Assembly (NCBI RefSeq): GCF_965138225.1
Contig: NZ_CBCSAX010000016.1
Direction: 5' to 3' (one strand)
DNA: 47,648 bases
DNA from: Helicobacter_D ganmani
GTDB taxonomy: Bacteria; Campylobacterota; Campylobacteria; Campylobacterales; Helicobacteraceae
A program made the position numbers and the translations under genes. Positions 1 through 8,990 of the stretch are shown piece by piece. Numbering within the stretch: position 1 is the first letter of the stretch; each line of letters begins with the position of its first letter. The notes below the pieces were generated by a model. It saw nothing but the letters and a program-made list of their open reading frames with translations, made no database searches and was not told where the DNA came from.

Positions 1-1058
1 TTTTTGATTTGGATTGCTTCCTTATAGTCTGCATAAGATTCTAGAGGAGGAAGTTTTAGTTTTGGATTCTTTTTGATTCTTTCTTGATATTGTTGCTGTT
101 CTATTCTGTGGGATTCTTTAATATAGCTTAGAACATAAGGTAAGCGTATCATTCCCCATAAGCTTTTGGAGTTTAGAATCATTGCATTGCCTAATTTGTA
201 GGCTAAATGGGATTGGAAGCGTAGAGTTGCGCCTGTAAGCTTATTGTGGTGGGGAAGCTGATTCTGTATCTGTTGTGATATGGAATAAAATTTTTGCTCT
301 CTACTTCGTTCAATTAAATCTTGAAAATAGACCCTGTTGGGCACAAAGGGCATTATTTGATGGCTCTGTATGAGCGATTCTAATTCATCTAAATAGTAAT
401 TTATATTTGATTTCAAATCAATTCCTTTAAAGTCAAAGAATCCATATTTCCACCATTCAAGTCGTAAAATCCGCTCTCTTGTCTCCTCATTAAAACGATA
501 TTAAAATCCTAGCAGGGATTCCACCTACCACAGCAAAGGGTGGGACATCTTTGGTAACTAGCGCATTTTGACCCACAACGCAACCCGTATGAAGCGTGAT
601 TCCGGACTTTAGAATCGCATTGGGCAGACATACACATCGTGTTCTAAAGTTGTAGGGGGTGCAGAAGGAACGAAATTAGTGTAGCTGTCTGTTTGGTATT
701 TTCCTTGAACAAATTTCAAATTCGCATCTTTAAAAATTACAAAATTAGGATAATAAGTAAAACTAGAAGTAGAGATTATATCCAAAGGGTGCTTACCACT
801 AATAAAACTAAGTCCTAGTGCTATAGAATTATATCTCCCCATCTTAATGTCAAGACGCGGAATATGCGCGTTACTATAAGAAAAAGCTCCCATTGGACAA
901 AGGGTATTTCCCCTATTGAAAGAACAATATTATTCCATAAAGCCCGCTTCGGGTATTACAATCTCCTCGTCTATTTTAAGCCTATTTCCACGCACGGAAG
1001 TAGAGATATGATTCTCTAGCAGACATTCTAAACAATAAGAATTAATTTTGATTTTCAT
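1..1058 (-). pseudogene. Hexapeptide-repeat O-acetyltransferase with C-terminal extension, broken and cut by the window edge
   Basis: Reading from the ATG at 1056-1058, the frame encodes about 42 residues (starting MKIKINSYCLECLLENH), then meets an in-frame TAA at 930-932, and continues without a break into the next stretch (MGAFSYSNAHIPRLDIKMGRY, from 893). The GAFSYS and GRYNSIA pieces and the later GQNALVTKDVPPFAVVGGIPA match the left-handed beta-helix acetyltransferases of the CatB/Xat type, which acetylate sugars. The frame is lost near 620-628 (one base missing) and again near 500-506, where the usual YRFNEETRERI end of the family follows in a third frame. That frame then stays open to position 1 and carries a long extension with the motif HLAYKLGNAMI, seen in Helicobacter/Campylobacter surface-polysaccharide proteins. 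Three lesions argue for a pseudogene, but sequencing error at a draft contig end could explain some. No convincing ribosome binding site precedes the ATG. Confidence 0.75.
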
Positions 1059-1069
1059 TTGTGTGGCTT

Positions 1070-1104
1070 TCAAAAATTCAAGCAAGGAGGGAATCCCCAC
1101 TTGC
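1070..1104 (-). terminator. Rho-independent terminator of petABC
   Basis: On the minus strand, 16 bases after the petC stop, GCAAG and CTTGC arms (with an inner GGG/CCC pair) form a hairpin at 1082-1104, followed by TTGAATTTTTG. It separates the bc1 operon from the acetyltransferase pseudogene that starts at 1058. Confidence 0.65.
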
Positions 1105-1119
1105 TTAAAAGACTAAAGT

Positions 1120-1959
1120 TTAATGCACATCATGCCAAATCTTGCGTTTCCACAAATAAGCTACGACGCCCATAATCACCATAAAAATAATGAGTTTGTA
1201 ACCGAGTGCTTCGCGTTCATCTTTCTTGCTATCACCCACAGATTCCATATAAGCAACCACTTGATTTTCTGCTTTTTCAGTCAAGCCCACGCGTGGCATT
1301 GCAGTCCCTGCAAGTCTTTTTTGTGGGTCATTAATGAAAGTATGCAAGTAATCTAAGCTGCGACTACGAATCATCATAGACAAATCTGGAACTTTAGTGC
1401 CAAGATAATCTGTCATACCGCCCTCTGCACTCCATTTGTCATATCGCACACTATGGCAGCGACCGCACGCGTCAATAAACACTTCTTTGTTGCTTAATTC
1501 TTGAGGAGCAATACTGCGCAAATATGCAACAATATCTGCAATTTCTTGCTCACTCATCCAATCATAAGCTGGCATTGGGTGATTGCCATCAAATTTATGT
1601 GTTTGCTTTGCTGCAATGGCAGCATTTTTCACCACATTACCTAAAAAGTTTTTCTCATAAATCAATCCAGCAGAAGATAAATCCGGTGGAACAACACCAT
1701 AAGCCGCAAGGGCATCTTCTGGAGCAAATGGAGATTCCATACCTTCGGATTTGATAGAGTGGCACGCAAGACAATTTGCATTGACAATTTCTTTACCATT
1801 TGCTGCATTACCCTCTGCTACAAGCGGTTTCAAATCGGCAAAAGTATAATCTGCGGGAGCAACTTTTGGATACATTTGACCATGTGCAAAAGGTTCAACA
1901 CCCCAATAAATAATCCCTGTCAGCACAACAACAACGATTAATGCTAAGAATTCTTTCAT
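1120..1959 (-). CDS. petC: Di-heme cytochrome c1 subunit of the bc1 complex
   Basis: It carries electrons from the Rieske protein to periplasmic cytochrome c as the third subunit of ubiquinol/menaquinol:cytochrome c oxidoreductase. The protein (279 aa) starts with a membrane segment (about residues 3-22), has two c-type heme motifs (CLACH and CGRCH) in two cytochrome c domains, and ends with a second membrane segment followed by WKRKIW. Two hemes are typical of the Campylobacterota form, unlike the mono-heme c1 of most proteobacteria. The ATG at 1959 is chosen because AAGGAG lies 5 bases upstream; a GTG two codons earlier is also open but sits inside that spacing. It is the last gene of petABC, 12 bases after petB, and needs heme attachment by the CcsBA encoded at 42098-44929. 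Confidence 0.95.
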   Translation of the reverse strand: MKEFLALIVVVVLTGIIYWGVEPFAHGQMYPKVAPADYTFADLKPLVAEGNAANGKEIVNANCLACHSIKSEGMESPFAPEDALAAYGVVPPDLSSAGLIYEKNFLGNVVKNAAIAAKQTHKFDGNHPMPAYDWMSEQEIADIVAYLRSIAPQELSNKEVFIDACGRCHSVRYDKWSAEGGMTDYLGTKVPDLSMMIRSRSLDYLHTFINDPQKRLAGTAMPRVGLTEKAENQVVAYMESVGDSKKDEREALGYKLIIFMVIMGVVAYLWKRKIWHDVH

Positions 1960-1971
1960 TCTCACTCCTTC

Positions 1972-3198
1972 TTAATTCTGTTTGTTTTCAAGTTTGGTTA
2001 CGATTGGTAAAAACACAAACAATAATGCCAAAAACGCAATTGTAGCGGCAAAACCAATATAAGCATTCACGCCTGTTGGAGGAAGTTTGCCCCAAATCGT
2101 CAAAACAATCATATCTATTACCAAAAGCCAGAAGAAAATCATAAATCCGGGTCGTTTGTGCGCAGGTGCAACTACATCACTGCGGTCTAACCAAGGCAAC
2201 AACATAAAGACAACATTTGCAATTCCAAATGCCATCAAGCCCAAATCTGCGCTAAAGAAAAAGCCGCGTAAGATTTCATAACTCCACAAGAAATACCACT
2301 CGGGGTAAATATGCGGAGGGGTTTTGAGATGGTCAGCAGGGTCAAAGTTAATTGGGTCAAGCGCAAAAGCAAAATGATAACAAGTCAAATAAAATAAAAT
2401 TGCCAAGAAGAAACTCGCAACAAAGAAATCTTTAGACAAGAACATAGGCCAAAATGGAATAACTTTAGATTCTTTTTTGTTCCCTGCTTTGTATTTCTCT
2501 GCTTCTTTTTCAAAGTCTAATTCTTCACCATAAGCGTTATTGACATGTGGAATCCTTAAACTATAAAAATGCACTGCAATCACAAGCATAATCACAACAG
2601 GCAACAACACAACATGCAACATAAAGAATCTTGTCAAAGTTGCGTCTGCTACGATGAAGTTACCGCGAATCCATACGACTAAATCCGCTCCAATTACAGG
2701 GATTCCACCAAAAAGATTTGTAATAACTGCTGCCGCCCAATAGCTCATTTGTCCCCAAGGAAGCATATAACCGCTAAAGGCTTCTGCAGAAAATAAACCA
2801 AAAAGAATCATACCTGTAAGCCAAATCATTTCTCTTCCACGTTTGTATGAACCATAATAAATCGCAACAAACATATGAATATAAATAACCAAGAAGCAAA
2901 CAGACGCGCTCACCGCGTGTAAGTGTCTCCACAGCCAACCATACTTCACTTCCTGCATAATTGTATAATTTACACTATCAAATGCAAGTTTAGTATCTGG
3001 CTTGTAATACATTAACAAAAATAATCCAGAAACCACTAAAAGACTGAATAATACTACCAAAACAACACCCATTGCCCAAAGGAAATTGATATTTTTTGGA
3101 ATCCAATATTCCGTCATTAATACTTTCATCAAAGGTTTTACTGCCAACCTTTGGTCTAACCAATCAATAATACCATCTGCTTTATGAATTTGTGCCAT
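1972..3198 (-). CDS. petB: Cytochrome b subunit of the bc1 complex
   Basis: This 408-aa membrane protein oxidises quinol and passes electrons across the membrane between two b hemes. The heme ligands are visible as paired histidines, WRHLHAVS and VIYIHMF in one region and FMLHVV and IAVHFYSLRIPH in the next. The quinol-site motif appears as YPEWYF in PPHIYPEWYFLW. About eight hydrophobic segments are present, as in full-length cytochrome b, with the b6/subunit-IV halves in one chain. An SD-like AAGGAG precedes the ATG, and the gene lies 10 bases after petA. The N-terminus (MAQIHKADGIIDWLDQRL) matches the usual family start. Confidence 0.96.
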   Translation of the reverse strand: MAQIHKADGIIDWLDQRLAVKPLMKVLMTEYWIPKNINFLWAMGVVLVVLFSLLVVSGLFLLMYYKPDTKLAFDSVNYTIMQEVKYGWLWRHLHAVSASVCFLVIYIHMFVAIYYGSYKRGREMIWLTGMILFGLFSAEAFSGYMLPWGQMSYWAAAVITNLFGGIPVIGADLVVWIRGNFIVADATLTRFFMLHVVLLPVVIMLVIAVHFYSLRIPHVNNAYGEELDFEKEAEKYKAGNKKESKVIPFWPMFLSKDFFVASFFLAILFYLTCYHFAFALDPINFDPADHLKTPPHIYPEWYFLWSYEILRGFFFSADLGLMAFGIANVVFMLLPWLDRSDVVAPAHKRPGFMIFFWLLVIDMIVLTIWGKLPPTGVNAYIGFAATIAFLALLFVFLPIVTKLENKQN

Positions 3199-3208
3199 AC
3201 ATTACTCC

Positions 3209-3712
3209 TTATGCCTTACCTACGAGCTTCAAGTATTCAGGACCTTCTTCGCCAAGCACCAATTTATCACCTTCAATCTTGAAAGGCGGAATCGCCATTG
3301 GAGTTGGAGGAGGACCAAATACATTTCTACCGCAAGCATCAAATCGCCCGCCGTGGCAAGCACAATGAAATTCTGTGGATTTAGAATCATACGATGGAAT
3401 ACAGCCTAAATGGGTGCAGATTTGGATACCTAAACTATAATCTGCATTGCCCACAACCACATCTCTTTCTTCACATTTTTTCATTTCTGCAGTTTTTTTG
3501 ATAACATAAACAGGTGTGCCTCTATACTCTACTTGTCTATATTCACCCTCTTGCATACTGCTTAAATCAATAGTTGTGAAACCAGCCGAAACAACACTTG
3601 GCAATGGGTCCCAAGAAGATTTCATTGCAACCAACGATGCGCCAACACCAACAGCTGCAATCCCTCCTAGAGCCATACCAAGGAAATCTCTACGATTGAC
3701 ATTCTCTGCCAT
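3209..3712 (-). CDS. petA: Rieske iron-sulfur subunit of the bc1 complex
   Basis: The 167-aa protein carries the [2Fe-2S] cluster that takes the first electron from quinol. Cluster ligands are seen as CTHLGC and CACHGG. The N-terminus (VNRRDFLGMALGGIAAVGVGA) is a twin-arginine signal that stays as a membrane anchor, so export is likely by Tat. GGAGGAAATAG before the ATG is a strong ribosome binding site. It heads the petABC operon; the only promoter-like element upstream is a weak GATAAAAT near 3766-3773 on the minus strand, in AT-rich DNA. The rest of 3713-3916 shows no gene: the plus-strand ORF there has no matching family and is taken as chance. Confidence 0.96.
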   Translation of the reverse strand: MAENVNRRDFLGMALGGIAAVGVGASLVAMKSSWDPLPSVVSAGFTTIDLSSMQEGEYRQVEYRGTPVYVIKKTAEMKKCEERDVVVGNADYSLGIQICTHLGCIPSYDSKSTEFHCACHGGRFDACGRNVFGPPPTPMAIPPFKIEGDKLVLGEEGPEYLKLVGKA

Positions 3713-3916
3713 CTATTTCCTCCTCTATGAAAACAATTCTTAATTTTTTCGTTAAGAAACTTTGTATTTTATCAAAAGAAAGCTTTATTTTTAAAAAACC
3801 TTGCGAAATTCCACACGAAAAACTTCAAAATGTTTCAAATGTTCAAAAATATTATGGAATCTCGCTGATAAAGTTTGTAAATCTCGTAATGAAGAGCGGG
3901 AAATGCTTTGATTTTT

Positions 3917-4087
3917 CGTCCTTGCAAGCGCAAGCGAAGTAATCTATAATCTCACATATCATAAGGTTTTGCAATAGAATTTCTTAAGAGGGATTCCACA
4001 TTATAGATTGCCACGACTTGATAAATCAAGTCTCGCAATGACGCAGTGGAAAATGTCATTGAGAGGAATGGAATGACAAAGCAATCC
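3917..4087. repeat. Palindromic dispersed repeat, locus A (three units)
   Basis: Three related units lie in the 402-base gap between the petA start and the lipoprotein stop. Unit 1 (3917-3950, +) begins CGTCCTTGC and ends AATCTATAAT. Unit 2 (4001-4043, -) reads GTCATTGCGAG, a 16-nt perfect palindrome ACTTGATTTATCAAGT, then CGTGGCAATCTAT. Unit 3 (4055-4087, +) reads GTCATTGAGAGG through AAAGCAATCC. The same flanks occur at loci B, C and D in this window. Unit 2 would form a near-perfect hairpin with ATTGC/GCAAT at the base. Confidence 0.85.
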
Positions 4088-4114
4088 GAATAAAAGAATC
4101 CATTAAAGGGTAAA

Positions 4115-4640
4115 TTAATCCTCTAAAAGTTCCACATAAATCTTTTTGCCATCATCTGTGTATCTTGCGCTATAAGCCACCTCTCGTGTTGCTTTCCCTC
4201 CATCAAATATGGGACACTTAAGCATACCTTTGATATATTCTTGTTTCATTTCTTGAGGCATTTCTGGATACTCTATTTCCAATGTTGCAGAACAATAAGA
4301 ACTTTTACTTTGTTTGCTAACTTCTGTTGTCATAAAATCAACTAATGAAATACGGGAGGCTTTGTGAGAGTAATCTTTCAAATCAAGAACTGGCTTCAAA
4401 ACATCTACAAAGCCTAGCTCCGTTACCATATCTATTTTTTCAAAAGTTAAATTTTCCATTGCCATTGCCATTAAAGTCTCTTTTGTAAAACCATTTTCAA
4501 CAAAAAACCACTTGTCTCTTAAGTAAAATCTCTTTCACAGAATCAACCACCGTTTCATCGTTGCATTTTGGTGCACTATCTAAACACCCGCTTAACATTA
4601 CTCCACAAGCACAAATAAACACAAACCTAATCTTTAACAT
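4115..4640 (-). pseudogene. Lipoprotein split by a frameshift at a T6 tract
   Basis: The first part starts at the ATG at 4640 (MLKIRFVFICACG) and has a lipobox LSGC, so the product would be a lipid-anchored envelope protein. Its frame ends at a TGA at 4497-4499. The second part, open from 4471 to 4115 and already in frame before that, continues as VENGFTKETLMAMAMENLTF. The two frames join if the run of six T (plus-strand A 4502-4507) had five, giving about 174 residues. No function is recognised; the mature part has two cysteine pairs (PKC and KCP; SYC) that could matter for folding. The tract could be a phase-variable switch, a sequencing error, or the first step of decay. I recall no named family for it. 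Confidence 0.65.
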
Positions 4641-4696
4641 ATTGTTATGCTTGGTTTTAAATTTGATGAAGCAATAGAGCAAAGCAAGAAAAACTA

Positions 4697-4712
4697 CGAA
4701 TCCTTTTGGATT
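4697..4712. repeat. Perfect short inverted repeat in the gap after ychF
   Basis: A GAATCC/GGATTC hairpin with a TTTT loop sits in the 303-base gap between the lipoprotein gene and ychF. On the minus strand it is followed by GTAGTTTTTC, so it could be a weak second terminator. Apart from this and the hairpin at 4813-4843 I see no gene or RNA in the gap. Confidence 0.35.
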
Positions 4713-4800
4713 CAGATAATAACATAAAAGATGAAATTGAAAGATTTAGATAGAAAAAAGAAGAAAAAATAACTTGAGTTTATATTATTCAAAAATCCAA

Positions 4801-4843
4801 ATTTCAAAACAAAAGCACTAAATCTTTATGATTCTAAGTGCTT
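4801..4843 (-). terminator. Probable terminator of the ychF transcript
   Basis: About 100 bases after the ychF stop, minus-strand arms AAGCACT and AGTGCTT (4813-4843, with an inner AATC/GATT pair) form a stable hairpin, followed by TTGTTTTG. Confidence 0.6.
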
Positions 4844-4943
4844 ATCTGTAAAATGCTATTTTTAAGCTATTAATCACAAGACTTAAACACATTAAACAAG
4901 TCAATTAAGATTGCTTACATATTCAATATTACCCCTAAAAAAC

Positions 4944-6050
4944 CTACACATTAAACCTAAAGTGCATTACATCGCCATCTTGGACAATATAGTCTTTACC
5001 CTCTACACGCATTGCACCCGCTTCTTTAGATTTTGCCTCACCACCATATCGGATAAAATCCTCATAGGCAATCACTTCTGCGCGAATAAAGCCTTTTTCA
5101 AAATCTTTATGAATCACGCCAGCAGCCACAGGTGCTTTGTCTCCTTGATGAATCGTCCAAGCGCGCACTTCTTTTACCCCAGCAGTAAAGTAGCTGATTA
5201 ATCCTAATTTGTGGAATCCCAAACGAATAATAGTGTCCAACCCACTCTCACAAACGCCTAATTCTTTAAGAAACTCTACTTGTTCCTCCTCACTCAAGCT
5301 CACTAATTCTTCCTCAATCTTGGAACAAAGCTTAATCACCTCTGCACCCTGCTCTTTAGCGTAACCTTTTAATTGCACCACAAAGTCATTATCGGATTCC
5401 AACCCCTCTTCATCTACATTTGCACCATAAATGATTTCTTTGTTTGTCAAGAATCGCAACTCTCTATCTAAAAGCAAAAACCATTCATTCTCTTTTTCTT
5501 GAAATGTCCGCACAGGCGCACCACTCTCAATATGCGCTAAAAGCAAACTCGCAACCTCTAGCTGAGCCTTTGCTTCTTTGTCTGTGCCGCTTTTTGCGCT
5601 TCTAGCAAGTCTTTCTACGCGCTTTTGTAGGGTTTGCATATCGGCAATCAATAATTCTGTCTCAATAATTTCCACATCACGCAAAGGTTCAATGCTTCCC
5701 TCTACATGCGTAATGTTGGAATCCTCAAAACAACGCACAATATGCAAAATCACCTCTGTTTCTTTAATGTTTGCCAAAAACTGATTCCCTAAGCCCTCTC
5801 CCTTGCTTGCTCCCTTGACAAGCCCCGCAATATCTACAAATTCCACCACAGAATGTTGAATCTTTTGCGGATTGACAATCTTAGCCAACTCCAAAAGTCG
5901 CGTATCAGGCACAGGCACGATTGCCTTATTTGGCTCAATCGTGCAAAAGGGATAATTCGCAGATTGGGCATTTTGTGTTTTGGTCAGCGCATTAAAAGTT
6001 GTGGATTTACCTACATTTGGAAGTCCTACGATTCCGATTGATAGCCCCAT
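4944..6050 (-). CDS. ychF: Ribosome-binding ATPase/GTPase YchF
   Basis: This 368-aa cytoplasmic P-loop protein belongs to the Obg-related YchF/OLA1 family, which binds ribosomes and prefers ATP in characterised members. The G1 motif is GLPNVGKST, G3 is DIAGLVKGASKGEG, and a NVDEEG motif occupies the G4 position, where YchF proteins lack the normal NKxD. The C-terminal TGS domain ends in DYIVQDGDVMHFRFNV. AAAGGAAATTTT precedes the ATG. It follows pepA by 10 bases, so the two are probably co-transcribed. Confidence 0.96.
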   Translation of the reverse strand: MGLSIGIVGLPNVGKSTTFNALTKTQNAQSANYPFCTIEPNKAIVPVPDTRLLELAKIVNPQKIQHSVVEFVDIAGLVKGASKGEGLGNQFLANIKETEVILHIVRCFEDSNITHVEGSIEPLRDVEIIETELLIADMQTLQKRVERLARSAKSGTDKEAKAQLEVASLLLAHIESGAPVRTFQEKENEWFLLLDRELRFLTNKEIIYGANVDEEGLESDNDFVVQLKGYAKEQGAEVIKLCSKIEEELVSLSEEEQVEFLKELGVCESGLDTIIRLGFHKLGLISYFTAGVKEVRAWTIHQGDKAPVAAGVIHKDFEKGFIRAEVIAYEDFIRYGGEAKSKEAGAMRVEGKDYIVQDGDVMHFRFNV

Positions 6051-6060
6051 AAAATTTCCT

Positions 6061-7485
6061 TTATTTTGTCTGATTTAGGATAAACTGCACAACTGCACGA
6101 ATCCCTGCACCGCTTGCCCCAAAGGGATTCACTCCCCAAGCCTTTTCCACATAAGCAGGTCCAGCAATATCCAAATGCAACCATTTTTGCGTTAGAGATT
6201 CCGCTACAAACTCGCCCAAAAACATTCCCGCACTAATTGCACTTCCATAGCGACTAGAGGGAATATTGCACAAGTCTGCTACTTCGGAATTAAACAGCTT
6301 CCTTAAATAAGGATTAAAAGGTAGGATTCCGCTTAGCTCTCCTGCCTCAAAGGCTGCTTTGGCAAAGCTTTCTTTTAACTTTTGATTGTATCCCATAATT
6401 CCTGTGCTATAATCTCCCAAAGCCACGACACAAGCCCCTGTAAGTGTAGCTAAATCAATCAAAAAATCCGGCTTTAAATCACTTGCAAAGCTTAAGCAAT
6501 CCGCCAACACCAAACGCCCCTCTGCATCAGTATTGCGCACTTCAATGCTCTTTTGATTCCGCGCAATTAAAATATCATCAGGCTTATATGCATTTCCGCC
6601 AATCATATTTTCAGCCAATCCTAAGATTCCATGCACTTCAGCTTGCACGCCTAGTTTTGCCACAGATTCCAAAATCCCAATCACCGCGCACGCACCGCTT
6701 TTATCTGATTTCATTGTCGTCATATAATCACCCGGCTTTAAACTAAGCCCACCGGAATCGTAAGTTAAACCCTTGCCAACTAGCACGATTTTAGGCAGAT
6801 TTTTGCCTTTTGCCACTTTGGGTTTATAACTCAAATGCACAAGATAAGGCTTGTTTGCACTTGCCTTTGCCACTGCCAAAAATGCACCCATTTTTTCTTT
6901 CTCTAAAAATTTCTCATCATACACCTTGCACTCTATGCCACATTCTTTTGCGATTCTTTGCGCAAAGTCCGCGACATACTTTGGCGTTGCAATCATTGGT
7001 GGAGTATTAATCAACTCACGCACTTGATTGATACTCTCACTCAAAATTTGGGATTCTTTGATGATTTGTGCAAGTATCTTTTGTTCTAACTTCGTAGAGC
7101 TTAAATAGATTTCTTGAAGATTGTTTTCACCCTTTTTGCTTTTAAAAGCATCAAACACATAAGAACCAAGCAAAACTCCCTCACAAACCTCTTTTGCCTC
7201 TTGTTGTGATTCTACCACAAGTGAAGCAGACTTTATCCGCAACTTTTTAATGCTTGCCAATGCATTGGCAAGCGCATCGCGTATGGCATTTGGAAAGGGA
7301 TAATTATAGCTCTCAATTCCTACAAAAAATTTCTTGCTTGCTACCAAAAAGCAGCAACCCTCTCCTTTGTAATTTTGAATCTCTAGTGCGTCCTTTTCGG
7401 CTTTAGTTAAGGCTTTTGGTAATTTTTTATCGCGCAAAAGGACGATTTCTAGTTCCGCTTGTTTTTTAAGATTTAAGATTTTCAT
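6061..7485 (-). CDS. pepA: Leucyl aminopeptidase, M17 family
   Basis: The 474-aa cytoplasmic enzyme removes N-terminal residues from peptides using two metal ions. The M17 active-site pieces are present: GKGLTYDSGG, MKSDKSGACAV and the signature NTDAEGRL. The N-terminal domain is the usual regulatory half of the family. It starts 2 bases after the stop of the DedA gene and sits in the run DedA-pepA-ychF, whose tight spacing suggests one transcript. Some PepA proteins also bind DNA, but nothing here shows that. Confidence 0.95.
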   Translation of the reverse strand: MKILNLKKQAELEIVLLRDKKLPKALTKAEKDALEIQNYKGEGCCFLVASKKFFVGIESYNYPFPNAIRDALANALASIKKLRIKSASLVVESQQEAKEVCEGVLLGSYVFDAFKSKKGENNLQEIYLSSTKLEQKILAQIIKESQILSESINQVRELINTPPMIATPKYVADFAQRIAKECGIECKVYDEKFLEKEKMGAFLAVAKASANKPYLVHLSYKPKVAKGKNLPKIVLVGKGLTYDSGGLSLKPGDYMTTMKSDKSGACAVIGILESVAKLGVQAEVHGILGLAENMIGGNAYKPDDILIARNQKSIEVRNTDAEGRLVLADCLSFASDLKPDFLIDLATLTGACVVALGDYSTGIMGYNQKLKESFAKAAFEAGELSGILPFNPYLRKLFNSEVADLCNIPSSRYGSAISAGMFLGEFVAESLTQKWLHLDIAGPAYVEKAWGVNPFGASGAGIRAVVQFILNQTK

Positions 7486-7486
7486 T

Positions 7487-8071
7487 TTACTTTCCTGTCA
7501 TTTTTTGTTCAGCTTTTGCTGTGGCTTTGTGCATATAATAATAGATTCCACCACCCAAAATTAACGCAAATGGAATCGCAATATAATAATGCTCCTTAGC
7601 ATAATGCACGATTTGAAGTAATTGTTCGCCAAAGAAATAGGCTAGCAAAATTGTAATTGCCGCCCAAACAAGCGCACTGATGAGATTAATAAAAGCAAAA
7701 GTTTTCGCGCTATATCGTGTAACGCCAATACTCATTGGAATCACCGTGCGCATACCATACAAGTATCTTTGGGCAAAGATAATGGGCCAGCCATATCGTT
7801 GCAATAGCAAATGTGCTAAGGCAAATTTACGCCTTTGGGTTTTGAGTTTTTTGTAAATGAATTGCTTATTGTAGCGTCCAATATAGAAATAAACTTGGTC
7901 TCCCACAAATCCACCCAATCCTGCTACAATAATTGCAATAGAAATCGTCATATGCCCTGTATGACACATAATTCCAGCCATAATCAATCCAAGCTCACCC
8001 TCTAAAGTGCTCCAAATAAACAAAATAATATAGCCGTATTCTTGCAGCCATTGTGTAAATAATTCTTCCAT
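7487..8071 (-). CDS. DedA/SNARE-associated (VTT domain) inner-membrane protein
   Basis: The 194-aa protein has the DedA core: an early polar-membrane stretch (STLEGELGLIMAGI), the GDQVYFYIGRY motif, and the RYLYGMRTVIPMSIG motif before the last two membrane segments. DedA proteins act in membrane homeostasis; some are undecaprenyl-phosphate or phospholipid flippases, but the substrate here cannot be told. The ATG at 8071 (MEELFTQWL) is preferred over an upstream start at 8161, since the 30 extra residues are basic, unlike the family, and overlap AT-rich DNA that may hold the promoter. Confidence 0.9.
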   Translation of the reverse strand: MEELFTQWLQEYGYIILFIWSTLEGELGLIMAGIMCHTGHMTISIAIIVAGLGGFVGDQVYFYIGRYNKQFIYKKLKTQRRKFALAHLLLQRYGWPIIFAQRYLYGMRTVIPMSIGVTRYSAKTFAFINLISALVWAAITILLAYFFGEQLLQIVHYAKEHYYIAIPFALILGGGIYYYMHKATAKAEQKMTGK

Positions 8072-8204
8072 TTGCAAGTTTCTTTTAATAGATTTTATTA
8101 AGATTAAGAAGCGGATTTTAACAAAAATTTGCTTAACATTTTCTCTACATTTGCACAACACAAAAGTTTGCTCAATGCAAAAACTACTTTTGCAAATTAA
8201 GCTA

Positions 8205-8990
8205 CTAAGATAACGAACGAGCAGTAAATAATGTGCCCTTGCTATGCTTAGAATGAAGCAAAAAAACTTTTAAAATATTCAAATCTTTGCCACTAGAGAG
8301 GAACATTTCGCGCCCATTTTCTAGCAAAAACTGCGCCGCTTTTAGTTTCGTTACGATTCCACCTGTGGCAAAGGCATTGTTGGGTGTCGCCTCTGCTTGC
8401 AATTCCGCTTGCGAAATTTCTGTTACGATTTTGCGTATTTTTGCGTTGGGATTCTCTTTGGGGTTTTCTTCGTAATATCCGTCAATATCGCTTAGAATCG
8501 CCAAAAGCGAAGCATCAAAAAAATGTGTAACATAAGCAGAGAGTTGGTCGTTATCACCAAAACCCAAAAACATTAACTCGCCTGTTGTGGTTACATCGTT
8601 TTCGTTAATAATTGGCAAAACCTTGTTTTTTAGCAACACCTCCATTGTGTTGCGCGCATTTTGAGTGCGTTTCCTAGAATCCAAATCATAACCCGAAAAC
8701 AAAACTTGCGCACTCAAGATTCCATAAGGCTGCAAGGCTTTGGCATAAATTTGCATTAAAAGCGGTTGTCCAATCGCCGCTAAGGCTTGTTTGTTTGCCA
8801 AAATCTTTTTGTCCAATTCTAGCGCAGTGAAGCCCGAAGCTACCGCTCCTGAAGAGACTAAAATCACTTCATAAGTTGCACTCAACTCGCTAATTAATTG
8901 CGCTAATGCCTCTATGCGCACGAGATTCACCTTTTGATTCTCTACCAAAATCGCACTACCCACCTTAATCACAATTCTATTTTTGCGCAT
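8205..8990 (-). CDS. proB: Glutamate 5-kinase without PUA domain
   Basis: It phosphorylates glutamate in the first step of proline synthesis. The 261-aa protein is an amino-acid-kinase fold with KVGSAIL at the N-terminus, SSGAVASG, INENDV and FGDNDQLSA. It ends after the kinase domain, so it lacks the C-terminal PUA domain of the 367-aa E. coli enzyme, as in other Campylobacterota. The ATG at 8990 has AAGGAC 4 bases upstream; a TTG just before it is less likely. The start overlaps the end of obgE by 14 bases, implying translational coupling in the order rplU-rpmA-obgE-proB that is also seen in Campylobacter. Confidence 0.93.
   Translation of the reverse strand: MRKNRIVIKVGSAILVENQKVNLVRIEALAQLISELSATYEVILVSSGAVASGFTALELDKKILANKQALAAIGQPLLMQIYAKALQPYGILSAQVLFSGYDLDSRKRTQNARNTMEVLLKNKVLPIINENDVTTTGELMFLGFGDNDQLSAYVTHFFDASLLAILSDIDGYYEENPKENPNAKIRKIVTEISQAELQAEATPNNAFATGGIVTKLKAAQFLLENGREMFLSSGKDLNILKVFLLHSKHSKGTLFTARSLS

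Noticed and set aside
3727..3942. 71-codon plus-strand ORF upstream of petA
   Set aside because: It lies opposite the petA leader, has no ribosome binding site, no family resemblance, and runs into repeat locus A.
3917..4087. CRISPR array from the clustered repeat units
   Set aside because: Units alternate in orientation, differ in core sequence, have no regular spacers, and no cas gene is present.
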